Below the pieces are notes generated by a model. That model searched no databases and was not told where the DNA came from. It worked only from the letters and a program-made list of their open reading frames with translations. From Schoenoplectus triqueter (lineage: Eukaryota > Streptophyta > Magnoliopsida > Poales > Cyperaceae): 28,182 bases of DNA. The position numbers were made by a program, and so were the translations under genes. Each line of letters starts with the position of its first letter. Within the stretch, counting starts at the first letter, position 1. Location: assembly GCA_964058805.1 (NCBI GenBank), contig CAXKVV010001325.1, positions 1-28,182 on the forward strand, given 5' to 3'. Below, piece by piece: positions 1-10,000 of this stretch.

Positions 1-1200
1 ACTCAATGCCACATGGAAACACAGCAGCAACACACCTCTGTAGATTAAACTATACCTATTACCACATGGCTGTATACCATTGGCGCAATTAAGCAGTGTG
101 GGCCCCACAGGTGACACATGACATTCATTAACAGATGCCAGCTCAACACAGATAATTAATGGGGTGATTAAACATATGGCCCTATCAGGTTGTACCAAGT
201 CAGATTAATTAAACCTAAACAGAGAATTAACCAATCAATAATTGAATCTGTGAGCCTAGACTCAGCTGCTTACACAAGGGGCCCATTTGTAAGGTTTATG
301 AGTTTACAGCTCACACAAGCAATCATGCACCAAGCTCATGCGTAAATCTAAATAAAAATTTAAATCAAAGAGAAAAGAGGATATGTACCTGACTCATGTG
401 CGCTGTACCTCTGACAGTGGGCCTTACCTTGCTGTGGATCATGTGCGCCGAGCTCAGTCCCTCTGGAGCCTTCTCCTTCTCCCCTCACTATCTTCCTTCT
501 TCTTCTTGCCGAGGCTGATGAAGCCATTGGCACAGATTGAGCTCTCTGGAGCTTGAAACTTCAAGTCTTTATGGCCAGAGATAACCCATACATAGGAGAG
601 AAGGGGTGAATACTTGAAATTAAAAGGGGACAAATGAATGGAGCAATATAAGAAGATGATCACCTTGGGTAGTTAATGAGAAACTTTGATCCTTGTATTA
701 AAATTCAAAATTGATGATGCATGTAGTCTCTGATCACCTAGGCGATACTGTAAGTGAAGAAAGAAACAATAATTAAGCATCAAATTGAAACAATTGGGAT
801 AAAGTGATGAGATCGGGCAAATGAAGAAAAGATGAAACCTTGCACTATAAACTCGAACTGACAATGCTTGTAGCTTCTATGTTTCCACACGATGCTGCTT
901 AGGTAATTAGGGTTATCAATTGAATGAGGGAAGTATGATTTTGGTCAAAGCTTGAAACAGGGTGATCAAATTCTAAGCTTGAGATATGAGTTACAATGGC
1001 AAAGAGGAAAGATGCATCTTGGATGCATTGAAATGAGTATATATAGTATGCTGAGAAGGCTAGAAGGTTCTATGGATGAAGAGAAGTGAGAAGAGAGTTG
1101 AATCTGATCAACAGTCAAAGAATTGAACTTTGGATTCTTTCAAATGGGGCCCACACCATAACAGAATGGCTAATAGAAAATGAAGACCATGTTCATAGGC
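1..1200. other. Unrecognised non-coding left edge
   Basis: No recognisable protein domain is encoded here on either strand. A TATATATA stretch lies near 1037-1047. Read on the minus strand it would precede several CAAG/GT or TAG/GT junctions (near 840, 745 and 665) that look like small spliced non-coding exons, but none is compelling. GGGCCC palindromes lie near 100 and 1146. What this segment does is unknown. Confidence 0.3.
428..527 (-). CDS. Possible first coding exon of an unknown gene (weak)
   Basis: Reading the minus strand, an ATG at 527 in a good plant context (CCAATGGCT) opens a 33-codon frame. It starts MASSASARRRRK and runs to a near-consensus splice donor (CAAG/GTAAGG) ending the exon at 428. 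The product would be Ala/Ser-rich and then very basic. No family is recognised, and a second exon would have to lie below 428 or outside the window. A chance frame is the main alternative. This is offered only as a candidate. Confidence 0.18.
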
Positions 1201-1261
1201 CAAGACAGCTCAATTGTTGGTGTTTGTATGGTGTATGGCCTTAATTCCCTTGTGCACCACT

Positions 1262-1460
1262 CCAATTGCCTATATAAACCCGATTACACATGAAGAACAA
1301 GAGGAGAGATCAACACCAAGAGAGATCAACACCGAGAGAGAGAGAGACAAAGAGATAGAGAAAAAAAGCACACATACAAGAGAGCACAACATACATATAG
1401 AGAGAGAAATCCAGTTCTTTTTGGTGTCAGTAGTGAAGAATAAAGAAAGAAAGTGAAATA
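1262..1460 (+). promoter_or_regulatory. TATA box with GA-rich leader, promoter- or LTR-like
   Basis: A clear TATA box (CTATATAAAC, about 1270) is followed by some 150 bases of purine-rich GAGAGA sequence typical of plant 5' leaders and of LTR R/U5 regions. The open frame across it is Glu/Arg/Lys-rich low complexity and is not taken as a gene. Downstream come repeated blocks rather than a coding region. I infer the promoter of an old retroelement or a non-coding transcript. Confidence 0.35.
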
Positions 1461-1474
1461 GGAAGAAGAAACTA

Positions 1475-1965
1475 CTAAATCGATTGATCTCGGTGTTTTA
1501 CTTGAGAACTCAATTCATTCACTCTAATTGCTTGTCTAGATGTAAATTCTAAGCCCCATCCTTTGTTAATTAGAAGTCAGGAAGATCAATTTTTAAAGAT
1601 TAAGGCTTAAAAATGTAATCGCAATTGAATATCAGTATAATACTGTGCCGTTTCTTGAATTTTCTCAATTTTTATCAATTTTTCTTTGATTTTCTTCTTT
1701 CTTTCATAAGCTGCAAGTTCAGCAAGGGTAAATCTTTTATTTTCTTTGATGAATTTTACTTGAAAACTGATAAATAACGCTGTTAAATCGATTAATCTCA
1801 ATGTTTCACTTGAGAACTCGATAACAGTGGAATTTTTTATCCAATTCTTCATTCTCAAGTCGTGATTATCCTAATTCTTGTCCATACTATATGTATTAAG
1901 GTCTATAGCCTCATTTGAAATCGATTGATCTCAGTTATAAACTTGAGAACTCAATTAATTTGAAG
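1475..1965 (+). repeat. Three dispersed copies of a ~40-bp direct repeat
   Basis: A block of the form AATCGATT-(g/a)ATCTC-(8-9 nt)-ACTTGAGAACTC-(A/G)AT occurs at about 1477-1520, 1782-1822 and 1917-1957. The core ACTTGAGAACTC is identical in all three and the outer bases diverge. The spacing is irregular, about 305 and 135 bases, so this is not a simple tandem repeat. It follows the TATA/GA-rich block and probably belongs to the leader of the same decayed element. Confidence 0.6.
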
Positions 1966-2754
1966 CTTATATACTGTTATCGCGTCCTGTTAGCAAGATT
2001 GAGTTTTAATTTGAAAATTAAGAGAAAATCAAGTATTATGAAGTTTGTTAAGTGCATCAATGTCAATACAAACAGATGAACAATAAGAATTTGGAGTAAA
2101 TCATAACCGATACCAAATGATATTATCGTGTCTCAGTAAATATTCCAAAACAGTGAAGCTATGGATCGATTTAGATCATTTTAATTGTGTTAAGATGCAT
2201 TAACATACATGTGCGACATCAATTAAGTGCTTAATTGCTAGAAATGATGATCAATTACATCAAATTTGTGAGATTTGGGATTCGGTACCGAATGGTACCA
2301 ATTTGCTCCATCTGGAACTAATGCACATCACGATTCATCGTATGGATCATTGATCGGGTGTCATAGAAAGAATTTCCCCGACAGGACGATGTTTGAGGAG
2401 TTATCTGATCGGAGAAGGGTGGCCTCAATTGCCGGCGACGCCACCAGCATGAATCTTGGAGGCTTCATTGACCGGGGAGTCAAAGGATCGCAACAACACA
2501 AATATTAACGCGCCAGCACGAACATTGAAGCGCATGTGTAAATCTTGAAAGAGATCAGACATTTATAATAAGTTACAGTTTAAATAAAAAATGATTAGCG
2601 GATCTGGGCCTCTTATCTGATACGACTTAATCTCAAAGCAGATCTAATAGCCCAAATAGAATAAAGATTTAAATAGAAGATCAATGCTAATCTTGATATA
2701 GATCCAGTCGTTTAGATCAAAACCCAATTTATTAAGCTCAATAGTCAATTAATA
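1966..2754. other. Unassigned spacer with a short palindromic motif
   Basis: No gene is supported. Near 2280-2300 there is a nested palindrome, TTCGGTACCGAATGGTACC. A somewhat GC-richer 230-base stretch follows, with an open frame (2275-2508, plus strand) that resembles no family I know. It could be the edge of a DNA transposon or a retroelement leader. Confidence 0.3.
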
Positions 2755-3050
2755 ACAGAAAAATAAAAATAAATACATAGTGATAATAAAAAAATAAATA
2801 AAAAGGAATACATATACAATAAAAAAATAAAAATAAATAAAAATATATATAGTGAGATAATAAAAAAAAGAATAATAAATGAAATAAAATATATATACGA
2901 AATAAAAAAAAATAAAAAAAAGAAAAAATAAAAATATAGTAAATATATATAAACACAGAAATAAAAATATAGAAAATATATAAAAATAAAAAAAAATATA
3001 TGTATACATGTATACGCAATTAAATAAAAAAAATAGTAATAAAAATTCAT
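2755..3050. repeat. A-rich low-complexity tract
   Basis: About 300 bases made almost entirely of A and T runs (AATAAAAATAAA-like on the plus strand). The Phe/Tyr/Ile-rich open frames on the minus strand here follow from that composition and are not genes. The tract abuts the start of the tandem array. Confidence 0.8.
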
Positions 3051-3480
3051 TATAACGATTCCCTGAATCGTCATACAGTTCACCAAATCGTTGAACATTT
3101 TATGAGACATTGGCAACGCTTTGACTCTTCTATGACAAGTCAATATGTTCTGAGGAATCGTTGTAACGATTATCTAAATCGTTATACGGTTCATCAAATC
3201 GTTATAATGCTTCACATGATGTTAGCAACACTTTGACTATTCTCTGACAAGTCAACATATGTTAAAAAATCATTGTAACGATTCGTTGAATCGTTGTAAT
3301 GACTTTCTAAAATGTTGAACGATATACAGAGTGTTGGCGACGTTTTAACCCCTATTGACCAATTCTTTGACAAGTATGATATCTTCTGAAAGCGTTATAA
3401 CGGTTTGTAGAAACGTTATAACGATTTGTTGAAGTATAGTAACGGTTTGTTGAATCGTTACATGATTTCTAGAATGAGAA
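3051..3480 (+). repeat. Tandem array, four diverged ~111-122-bp units
   Basis: Units begin with T(A/G)TAACG at about 3051, 3162, 3274 and 3396, giving spacings of 111, 112 and 122 bases. Each unit carries two or three AACGATT / AATCGTT half-sites in near-palindromic pairs. The first three also share a second block around GGCAACGCTTTGAC...TGACAAGTCAA. The fourth unit is incomplete. The copies are strongly diverged, so the array is old. No coding potential. Confidence 0.75.
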
Positions 3481-3915
3481 TGATCAACAAGGTGATGATA
3501 TGCCTTGTTGACTATTGATGAGACATAACATGAATGATAGTTCTTAAGCTCATCCTCTAATAACACCGTCTCAATATTAAACCAGCCAAGAGCTCCGAGT
3601 CTAATATTGTGCACGAGATAACCCTAAATCTGTGAACCCATGATTTAAAGGTTATTAAATATGCTCACACGAGATGATGTGAAGTAACATAGTAATTTTG
3701 CACAAGTAATACAATATTCAGAATAGTCAGTCGAGACAAGAACATCTCGACGCCCGTCGAAGAATGACCAAGACTATGATATTAGCACAAGTGAAAGAAC
3801 ATCATGGTGTCCAAGGAGGTGATATTATGATAGCCCTGTGTCATGAACAAGTAATTCATGATCAGTCAAACTAGTAAGACCAAACTAATCCGTCGATAAT
3901 TTTGTTTTCTAGTTT
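3481..3915. other. Unassigned spacer between two repeat arrays
   Basis: No gene or clear element is seen. The minus-strand frame at 3345-3614 overlaps the tandem array and resembles no protein family. The base composition matches the flanking repetitive DNA. Confidence 0.4.
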
Positions 3916-3919
3916 AGAG

Positions 3920-4378
3920 GATTGAATCATTATGTAGTAGATTTATCCTCAAATAGTGGAATGAACCGTTCTGTAGTAGGTTTTTTCACTGACACACACC
4001 TCAATGTCAAGCTGGCTCAGCACTTCAGGTTTGACTTTGTGTGCAGTTGTGTTCCTAGGTTTATGGATTTGCTTAGTGCTTGGAATCCATGATCTAGAAG
4101 ATCAGTGAGAAGTACCATGTGGGCCATATCCGTCCTTCTCCTGATTCACCAACCTCAAGATCAACTGGCTTAGTGCTTCGAGTTGTATTTTGTGTGATTG
4201 GTTGTTGACTAGTTAAGATTGAATCGTTCTGTAGTAGGTTTATCTTCTAGATCAACTGAGGTCGAGTCGTTCTGTAGTAGACTCATCTCCCATCCCTCCG
4301 TAGAGGTCAATCTGATCTGTAGTAAGGTTATCTCTCAGAGCGGTAAAGATTGAACCGATCTGTAGTAGGTTCATATTT
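3920..4378 (+). repeat. Cluster of six ~33-bp diverged direct repeats
   Basis: The motif GA(T)TGAA(T/C)CGTTCTGTAGTAGG with a following TTTATC occurs near 3922, 3962, 4217, 4257, 4303 and 4346. The core CTGTAGTA is exact in five copies and is ATGTAGTA in the first. A second repeat, CTGGCT(C/T)AG(C/T)(A/G)CTTC...TTTTGTGTG, is interleaved at about 4012-4050 and 4165-4203. The spacing is irregular and no cas-like gene is near. This is a patchwork non-coding repeat region, probably retroelement-derived. Confidence 0.6.
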
Positions 4379-4569
4379 TTACCCCATATCCCACTGGATT
4401 AACCTTTTGGTAGATCTAGAATACTCCAGTGATTTCTGATCATAGGAGCACGCAACCACTTGACTATTATTTAGCTATACTATTTTCTTCCCCCTTTCAA
4501 GATTTGGAGGTTCCTCGAGGTTAATAGCCTAGGGTAATTAACGGTGGGGGCTTGCGCCCATCAAAATCG

Positions 4570-4676
4570 ACAAATACTCACAATCACTAAAACCCCCCTA
4601 AATGCCAATGAGTCTAAGACGGCGGGACCAAACAAATGCATTAAACAAATACTCACAATCACTAAAACCCCCCTAA
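4570..4676 (+). repeat. 32-bp exact direct repeat, 75-bp offset
   Basis: The same 32 bases, beginning ACAAATACTCACAATCACTA and ending in a C6 run plus TAA, occur at 4570-4601 and 4645-4676. The exact identity implies a recent local duplication or slippage, in contrast to the old diverged repeats upstream. It lies just beyond the 3' end of the copia element. The rest of 4379-4795 has no recognisable gene. Confidence 0.85.
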
Positions 4677-4795
4677 CCGGCATTAAATAAATGCACGTTC
4701 ATGAGGGATCTCTGTGTTCTTCTTCCGCATCCCATCGCCAAAACCCCAGCGGCAGTGCGGAGCACGCGAAAAAGGGTCGCACAATAACTCCAACA

Positions 4796-7012
4796 TACGC
4801 CCCTTCAAACCTGAAGTTGTCGCATGCCTAACACACTTCCGAATTTCTTGAATGCATCCATCGGGAGAGCTTTCATAAAAATATATGTAATTTGCTCCTT
4901 AGTACTACAATACTCTAATGTTATAACCTTTTTGTTTCACTTGTTCTCTTAAGAAGTGAAATCGAATCTCAATGTGTTTACTTCTCTCATGCATCATAGG
5001 ATTCTTTGCAAGTTGAATGGCTGATTTGTTATCGACGTAGATAATAGTCGACTCAAGTTGAGGATGGTCTAACTCTTTCAAAATATTTCTTAGCCAAACA
5101 GCTTCACATGCACCAAAAGCTGCTGCCATATATTCTGCCTCGCATGAAGAAAAAACAACAATGTTTTGTTTCTTTGAGGTCCATGTGAATGCAGTAGACC
5201 ACAGAAAGAACACATGTCCAGTGGTGCTCTTTCTTTCATCTTGATCGCCTCCCCAATCACTATCTGAGTATCCATACAAAATTTTTCCAACACTCTGTGA
5301 ATAAAATATGTCAAAATTCAGTGTTCCTTTGAGGTACCTGAGAATTCATTTTGCTGCCAGCAAATGTGATGACTTTGGCTCTTCAATGTACCTACTCACA
5401 AGCCCAACTCCATACACAATGTCAAGTCTTATAATTATAAGATACCTTAAACTTCTAACAAGACTTTTAAAAATAGTCGGCTCTATGAGTTTTCTATCAC
5501 CTTCTTTTGTAAACTTCATTTCAGTTGCAATTGGTGTGCCAATAGAATTACACTCTGTCATCTTGAACTTCTCTAGGATCTCTTTGGTATACTTCTTTTG
5601 TGAGATGAAGATGTCATCTGATTGCTGCTTGATTTCTATACCAAGAAAGTAGCCCATTGGACCACAATCGGTCATCTTAAATTCTTCAAACATTGATTGT
5701 TTGAACTCTCAAAATATGTTAGGGTTATTCCCTATAAATAAGAGATCATCAACATATAAACATGTTATTAAAACTCCATATTTATTTTTCTTCATATAGA
5801 GGGCATGCTCAAATGGACATTTGACAAATCCTTTCATCTCTAAGTAGTTATCGATTCGTGCATTCCATGCTCGAGGTACTTGCTTGAGCCCATACAATGT
5901 CTTTTTTAAACGATACACTTTCTTTTCAGCTCATTTGACAATGAACCCTTCTGGTTGTTCGACATAGACTTCTTCTTCAAGGACGCTATTCAGGAATGCT
6001 GACTTCACATCTAGTTGATGAAGTTTTCAACCGTGATGTGATACAAGAGAAATTAGCATTCTTACTATGTAAATGCGTGCTATGGGTGCGAAGACTTCAT
6101 CATAGTCAATGACATACTTCTGTTTGTATCATTTAGCAACTAAACGTGCTTTGTAGTGGTTGATCGAACCATCTGCACCTCTTTTAATTTTGTACACCCA
6201 TTTAACACCTATTGCTTTCTTATATTTTGGCAACGAGACTAGCTTTCATGTGTTATTCTTATCAATTGCTCGAATCTCTTCGTCCATGACAGTCCTCCAA
6301 TTATCATCCTATACAGCATCATTAAAGTTAAGAGGTTCAGTATCCATATAGAGACAAAAAAGATTTGTCTCATCGCCATCAATTTGTTGGGTTCTCATGT
6401 ATATGTCCTCAAGAGTTCTTATTCGTCTGGACGAGAGGTTTTCGCTATCGTTGGATGATGATGCTTCAGAGGTTGGTGTATTTGGCTGCTCTTGTTATTG
6501 CTGGCTTTCTTCGGATTCTTCTACTAGCACATTCTCATCGGCTTTATTTTCAGACCATGTCTAAGCTTCATTTTCACTAAAGATAACATCTCTACTCACA
6601 ACAAATTTGTTAGTGATCGGATTATAAATCTTGTATGTCTTGGATGTCTCACTATAGCCTAAAGATTGTGCCAAGTGTATCCCATGCTTGCTTACTCGAG
6701 GTAGCTTCTGCAACCTTCTCGAATGTTGCCTCATCTAGACCTTGATAGAGGAAAAATAATGTTTTGCGATCCTTATTTTGTTGGTCACGCACAAGACTTA
6801 TTGTCATGCCGTAGCCGCAGTGAACTCTTCCTCAGTGAGCTCAGTATACACATTTGTCATAATTTTCCAAAGATCTTGGCTACCAAAAAAAGCTTTTATT
6901 TGGATTTTCCATCTCTCGAAGTTATCTTTGGTTAGTTTCGGTATTTGAGAAAATAATAAGTTTGAGGCCATTTCTTTGTTGGGTGGATCGAACTAAGGCT
7001 CTGATACCAATT
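4796..7012 (-). mobile_element. Decayed, internally deleted Ty1-copia retrotransposon body
   Basis: Read on the minus strand the order is: primer binding site (TGGTATCAGAGCC, 7009-6996) complementary to initiator tRNA-Met; a gag start at 6971 that runs to a stop after about 55 codons; then frame-broken gag continuing to about 6660. Sequence from near the integrase C-terminus (GYSETSK...YNPITNKF...SRDVIF) follows directly, so the rest of gag, the protease and the integrase core are missing. Next come reverse transcriptase with WVYKIKRGADG, QLDVKSAFLN and catalytic YVDD motifs, and RNase H with DSDWGGDQDERKSTTG and SSCEAEYMAA. Many stops and frameshifts interrupt it. A polypurine tract (GAAGGGGCG, about 4800) precedes a TGTTGG start that should open the 3' LTR. 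The element is non-functional. Confidence 0.92.
4905..5279 (-). pseudogene. Copia RNase H fragment (C-terminal pol)
   Basis: The longest intact stretch of the copia element's pol, about 124 codons. It shows the RNase H signatures DSDWGGD, KSTTGHVFF, SSCEAEYMA, YVDNKSAIQLAKNP and HERSKHIEIRFHFLRE in the expected order for Ty1-copia. Neighbouring frames at 5346-5693 and 5709-5918 carry the upstream reverse transcriptase in shifted frames (YGLKQVPRAWN, then LYVDD, then GYFLGIEI). The whole is a broken polyprotein. Confidence 0.9.
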
Positions 7013-7479
7013 TGTAGGAAATGAGTTAAGAATAGAAAAACAGTGAGATTTAAAATTTAAACACAAGATATGTTGAAGAACACTCAAGAAAATATTTCAT
7101 TAACTCTCAAAATATAAATAATGCTACAACTTTCATATTTATAACTCTCACAAACTCACACTTCTCAACTCTCTCTATTCTTTCTTTTTTCTTTTTAGCT
7201 TCAGCTGAATTTTTCTCTTTTTCCCTTTATTTTTTTTCTCTTGCTTGAAATGAGCTAGAACGCCCCTTCATTTATAGCACAAGGAAGGGCTTAAGTTACA
7301 ACTCTCATTTACCTCTTCTAATCAATTTTACAACTAAAAAACTTCAAATTTTAATACAAAAATTGGATAGCTATAAAAGTATGAGTTCGAGATAGTTTAG
7401 GTTTTTAATTTATTCAATGAACAAACGTTTGTAGTAATTAATTTTCTGATTTGTAATTTGACATGTGATGACTCTAACA
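7013..7479 (-). mobile_element. 5' LTR of the copia element
   Basis: The LTR is bounded by TG at its start (7479, minus-strand TGTTAGAG) and CA at its end (7013), three bases from the primer binding site. It is about 467 bp, within the usual copia range. Reading the minus strand, a TATA box (CTATAAATG) lies at about 7277-7271. The expected partner at 4795 matches only over its first dozen or so bases, so the 3' LTR appears replaced or lost beyond its edge, and no target duplication can be assigned. Confidence 0.7.
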
Positions 7480-7948
7480 AATTAAGCTGTTAATATAAAT
7501 GCAATCAAGAAGATTTTGGTTGGGTTCAAATAATTAAGGATGGTTCAAATAATTAAAGATTTTGGTTTATACGAAAGATTGATGATTCAAAATCAAAATA
7601 AAAGATTTTTACAAATATTTAAAGTTGGATGATTATCAAATCTTTTCTGAAAAAAAATTGAAACCGATCAAGACCTCGCTCTTATTATTCTTTGCAAGGA
7701 ACACTTCAAGGGGGGGAAAGCAACAGATTAAAAAAAATGTTTTTCTAATGCCAACACCTATATCGATCATGAACATGCAAGGTACTATGTCAAATATCAT
7801 GATCGATTCTTCATACAGTACAAAAGCAGCACCACCTGACATCATACAATTCGTATAGTAGAGTTAAAGGAATCGAAGAAAGATGGACCAAGGCTCGGAT
7901 AGAATTCACATCATTCGCTGCCATAAATTTTGTATATATATATATATA
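7480..7948. other. Spacer and (TA)n microsatellite
   Basis: AT-rich DNA without a supported gene. GGTTCAAATAATTAA is repeated near 7523 and 7542. The overlapping open frames at 7625-7858 match no known family on either strand. A (TA)n microsatellite at about 7932-7952 leads straight into the left end of the first Helitron copy. Confidence 0.4.
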
Positions 7949-8415
7949 TATACTATTATATAAAGCATCTAAGAATTAGAGGGTCCATTTTTTATCATGA
8001 TAATTTTTTATTATATCAATTTTATCCCTCAATTAGACGGATAATATTTATTTTTAGTTGATCAAATGTATATGATCGCGTCCATTGATCCCCTCTTTCT
8101 CTCCATTTCTTTCCCTTATATACTATTATTTCCATAATATTATTTTTTTATTTAGCAACTTTATGCATATTTGATAAGAAATTAATGGTGATAATATATG
8201 TTAGAATAATTTACTTTTCTTGCCATAAAAATCATGAATCATTAACTCATATTGTGCAAAAATCTCATCCAAGATTAAATATACTCTTTATTATAGGTTT
8301 TCTCTATAATTTGGTGAATTTATAATCTAATATTAGATAAATGTGAATTTTTTATATTATAATGTTTTAATGTTTAAATAAAAGAGTCTGCTGCAACGTG
8401 CGGATATATAGCTAG
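7949..8415 (+). mobile_element. Non-autonomous Helitron, copy 1
   Basis: Nearly the same sequence recurs at 26339-26807, with shared ends and shared interior. The 3' end reads ...CTGCTGCAACGTGCGG...ATAGCTAG followed by T, matching the Helitron rule of a CTRR terminus before T with a short GC-rich hairpin just inside. The 5' TC of the other copy is replaced here by (TA)n, so the left edge is eroded or merged with the microsatellite. No Rep/helicase is encoded, so it depends on an autonomous relative. Confidence 0.75.
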
Positions 8416-8424
8416 TATATATAT

Positions 8425-8803
8425 AGTAAAGATACCGTAAGGTTAAGTTTACAGAGGTTTTCGGTGAGCTTAAATAAAAAAATATATTAAATCATCTTTA
8501 AATTTTAATTTATCATTCTCATTAAATTCTTCATATGAAAATCTAGTGGGGTGAAAAAATTTGGAGTGTTTTGATTTTTTAAGTCACCGTTTTTATTTTT
8601 TTAAAATGATATTCAAGTATTGAATATATTATTATTATTATTATAGATGATTTTTAAAATTAAAAACCATAACTTAAAAAGCTCGAAATACTCTAAATTT
8701 TTGAATCCCACAAGATTTTCATATAAAAAATTTAATGAGCATTATAAATTAAAATTTAGAGATGATTTGATATACTTTTTGAATTAAGCTCACGGTATCT
8801 TTA

Positions 8804-8805
<2 letters not shown>
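8425..8805. mobile_element. Foldback MITE flanked by (TA)n, family 1 copy 1
   Basis: The two halves are near-complete inverted copies of each other. The left arm starts AGTAAAGATACCGT and the reverse complement of the right end starts AATAAAGATACCGTGAGC. Both continue through AAATCATCT(T/C)TAAATTTTAATTTAT toward an AT-rich centre (TATTATTATTATTATAG near 8630). It has no coding capacity. The left flank is the Helitron tail and TATATATA; the right flank is (TA)19 or so, to 8844. A diverged relative lies at about 15905-16294. Confidence 0.75.

Positions 8806-8844
<39 letters not shown>
8806..8844. repeat. (TA)n microsatellite
   Basis: About 38 bases of uninterrupted TA dinucleotides directly abutting the right end of the foldback element. 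Confidence 0.95.
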
Positions 8845-8847
<3 letters not shown>

Positions 8848-10000
8848 CCATATTGAAGGGACCCACAAATAAATCACCCTCAAGCTAAAAATGGGGTTTA
8901 TATAAACTAAGCCGGACAGTGTAATGATGTGTCTTAAATTTTTTATGACTCTGAATCTCTGATGCTGTGCTAGCTCGTTTTTTTTTGGTTCGATCCATTA
9001 ACAGTTGTTTGGAGAAATTTCGTCGAGCGCTCAACTACCAATTCGGTCATGCCATGTCACCCATTTTCATAACTACTATATATCAATTTAAACATTAAAA
9101 AATTTCATCTGCCTGTCACAGTCTCTAAACAGTATCCCATGACTACGACCATCCCAGCAACAGGTCGGAGCTGTCGTCCATTCGAGTTGTGAGGGGATAC
9201 TGAAAACATTTGTGGTTCATTGTTCAAGGTGGATTGAAACTCGTTATTATCCGAATTTCGGAAAACAAGCCTTGTTATTCTAATTGGGATCATCAGATTC
9301 GAGATGAATGGTTCTAATTATGCCGAAGAGAGAACGAGAAGAGAGTGTGAAGAGAGAAAAATTCATCCGAACTGTTCGAAACTGATCCAATGATCCCGAT
9401 CAGGATCAGGATAATATAACAGGGTTTCATAGCAGATTCGGATCCTTTCTGAATGAGATATCTTTGATCCTAGGTTAAATTTTAATTATTAGGACACTTA
9501 CACAACGCCCTTGCTATATCTCATATTTCACCCACTAACTCTTACACACAATTTATCTTTTTTAAAAATTTTTGGCAATTGACGGCATTCAATCATTTTT
9601 TTTAATTTTATCGGGCCTACAGGCTTGTGTTTCTAACCAAGAGTTCAAAGTTAAGAGAACTAGACAATGTGAATGACAACAGTATTTTTTTTATATTTTT
9701 AATAAGGATAATATTGACTTAAACACAATTATTTAGTACTGATCTGAAGGGGATCCCGTGAATGATTATATTGTTTTGTCTTAAGTCTAATTTATTAGGG
9801 GTGGCATACAACGTATATATAATTTTTTTTATGTGGATAAAACTAAATAGAAACTACTAACAAACGAGTAAAATTAAAAACTAATGATGAACAACTTATT
9901 ATACTGAACAAAAATGAATTCATGCATTAATTGAACCAGAAATGCCAGCTTAGAACAAAACTAAGAGGTGCATAATTAAAATCATAAAACTCATCAGATA
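8845..10000. other. Intergenic, no gene recognised
   Basis: This is the 3' side of WRC gene A. The minus-strand frame at 9105-9293 matches no known family. Several GATC-containing short repeats (GATCCCGATCAGGATCAGGAT near 9393) occur. No polyadenylation signal could be assigned with confidence. I see nothing else supported. Confidence 0.4.

Noticed and set aside
1214..1456. 80-codon Glu/Arg-rich frame
   Set aside because: It covers a TATA box and GAGAGA leader; composition explains the frame and no homology is seen.
2738..3143. Overlapping Phe/Tyr/Ile-rich frames on the minus strand that look like membrane proteins
   Set aside because: They arise from the A-rich low-complexity tract; all three frames are open for compositional reasons and no motif is present.
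3051..4378. Repeat clusters as a possible CRISPR array
   Set aside because: Repeats are diverged, spacers are themselves similar or irregular in length, and the context is plant nuclear DNA with no cas genes.
5308..5652. Plus-strand frame of 114 codons
   Set aside because: Antisense shadow of the copia reverse transcriptase/RNase H region.
6996..7009. TGGTATCAGAGCC as part of a tRNA gene
   Set aside because: Only the 3'-end complement of initiator tRNA-Met is present, at the position of a retrotransposon primer site; no cloverleaf surrounds it.
9105..9293. 62-codon frame on the minus strand
   Set aside because: No recognised motif, no splice context, and short enough to occur by chance.
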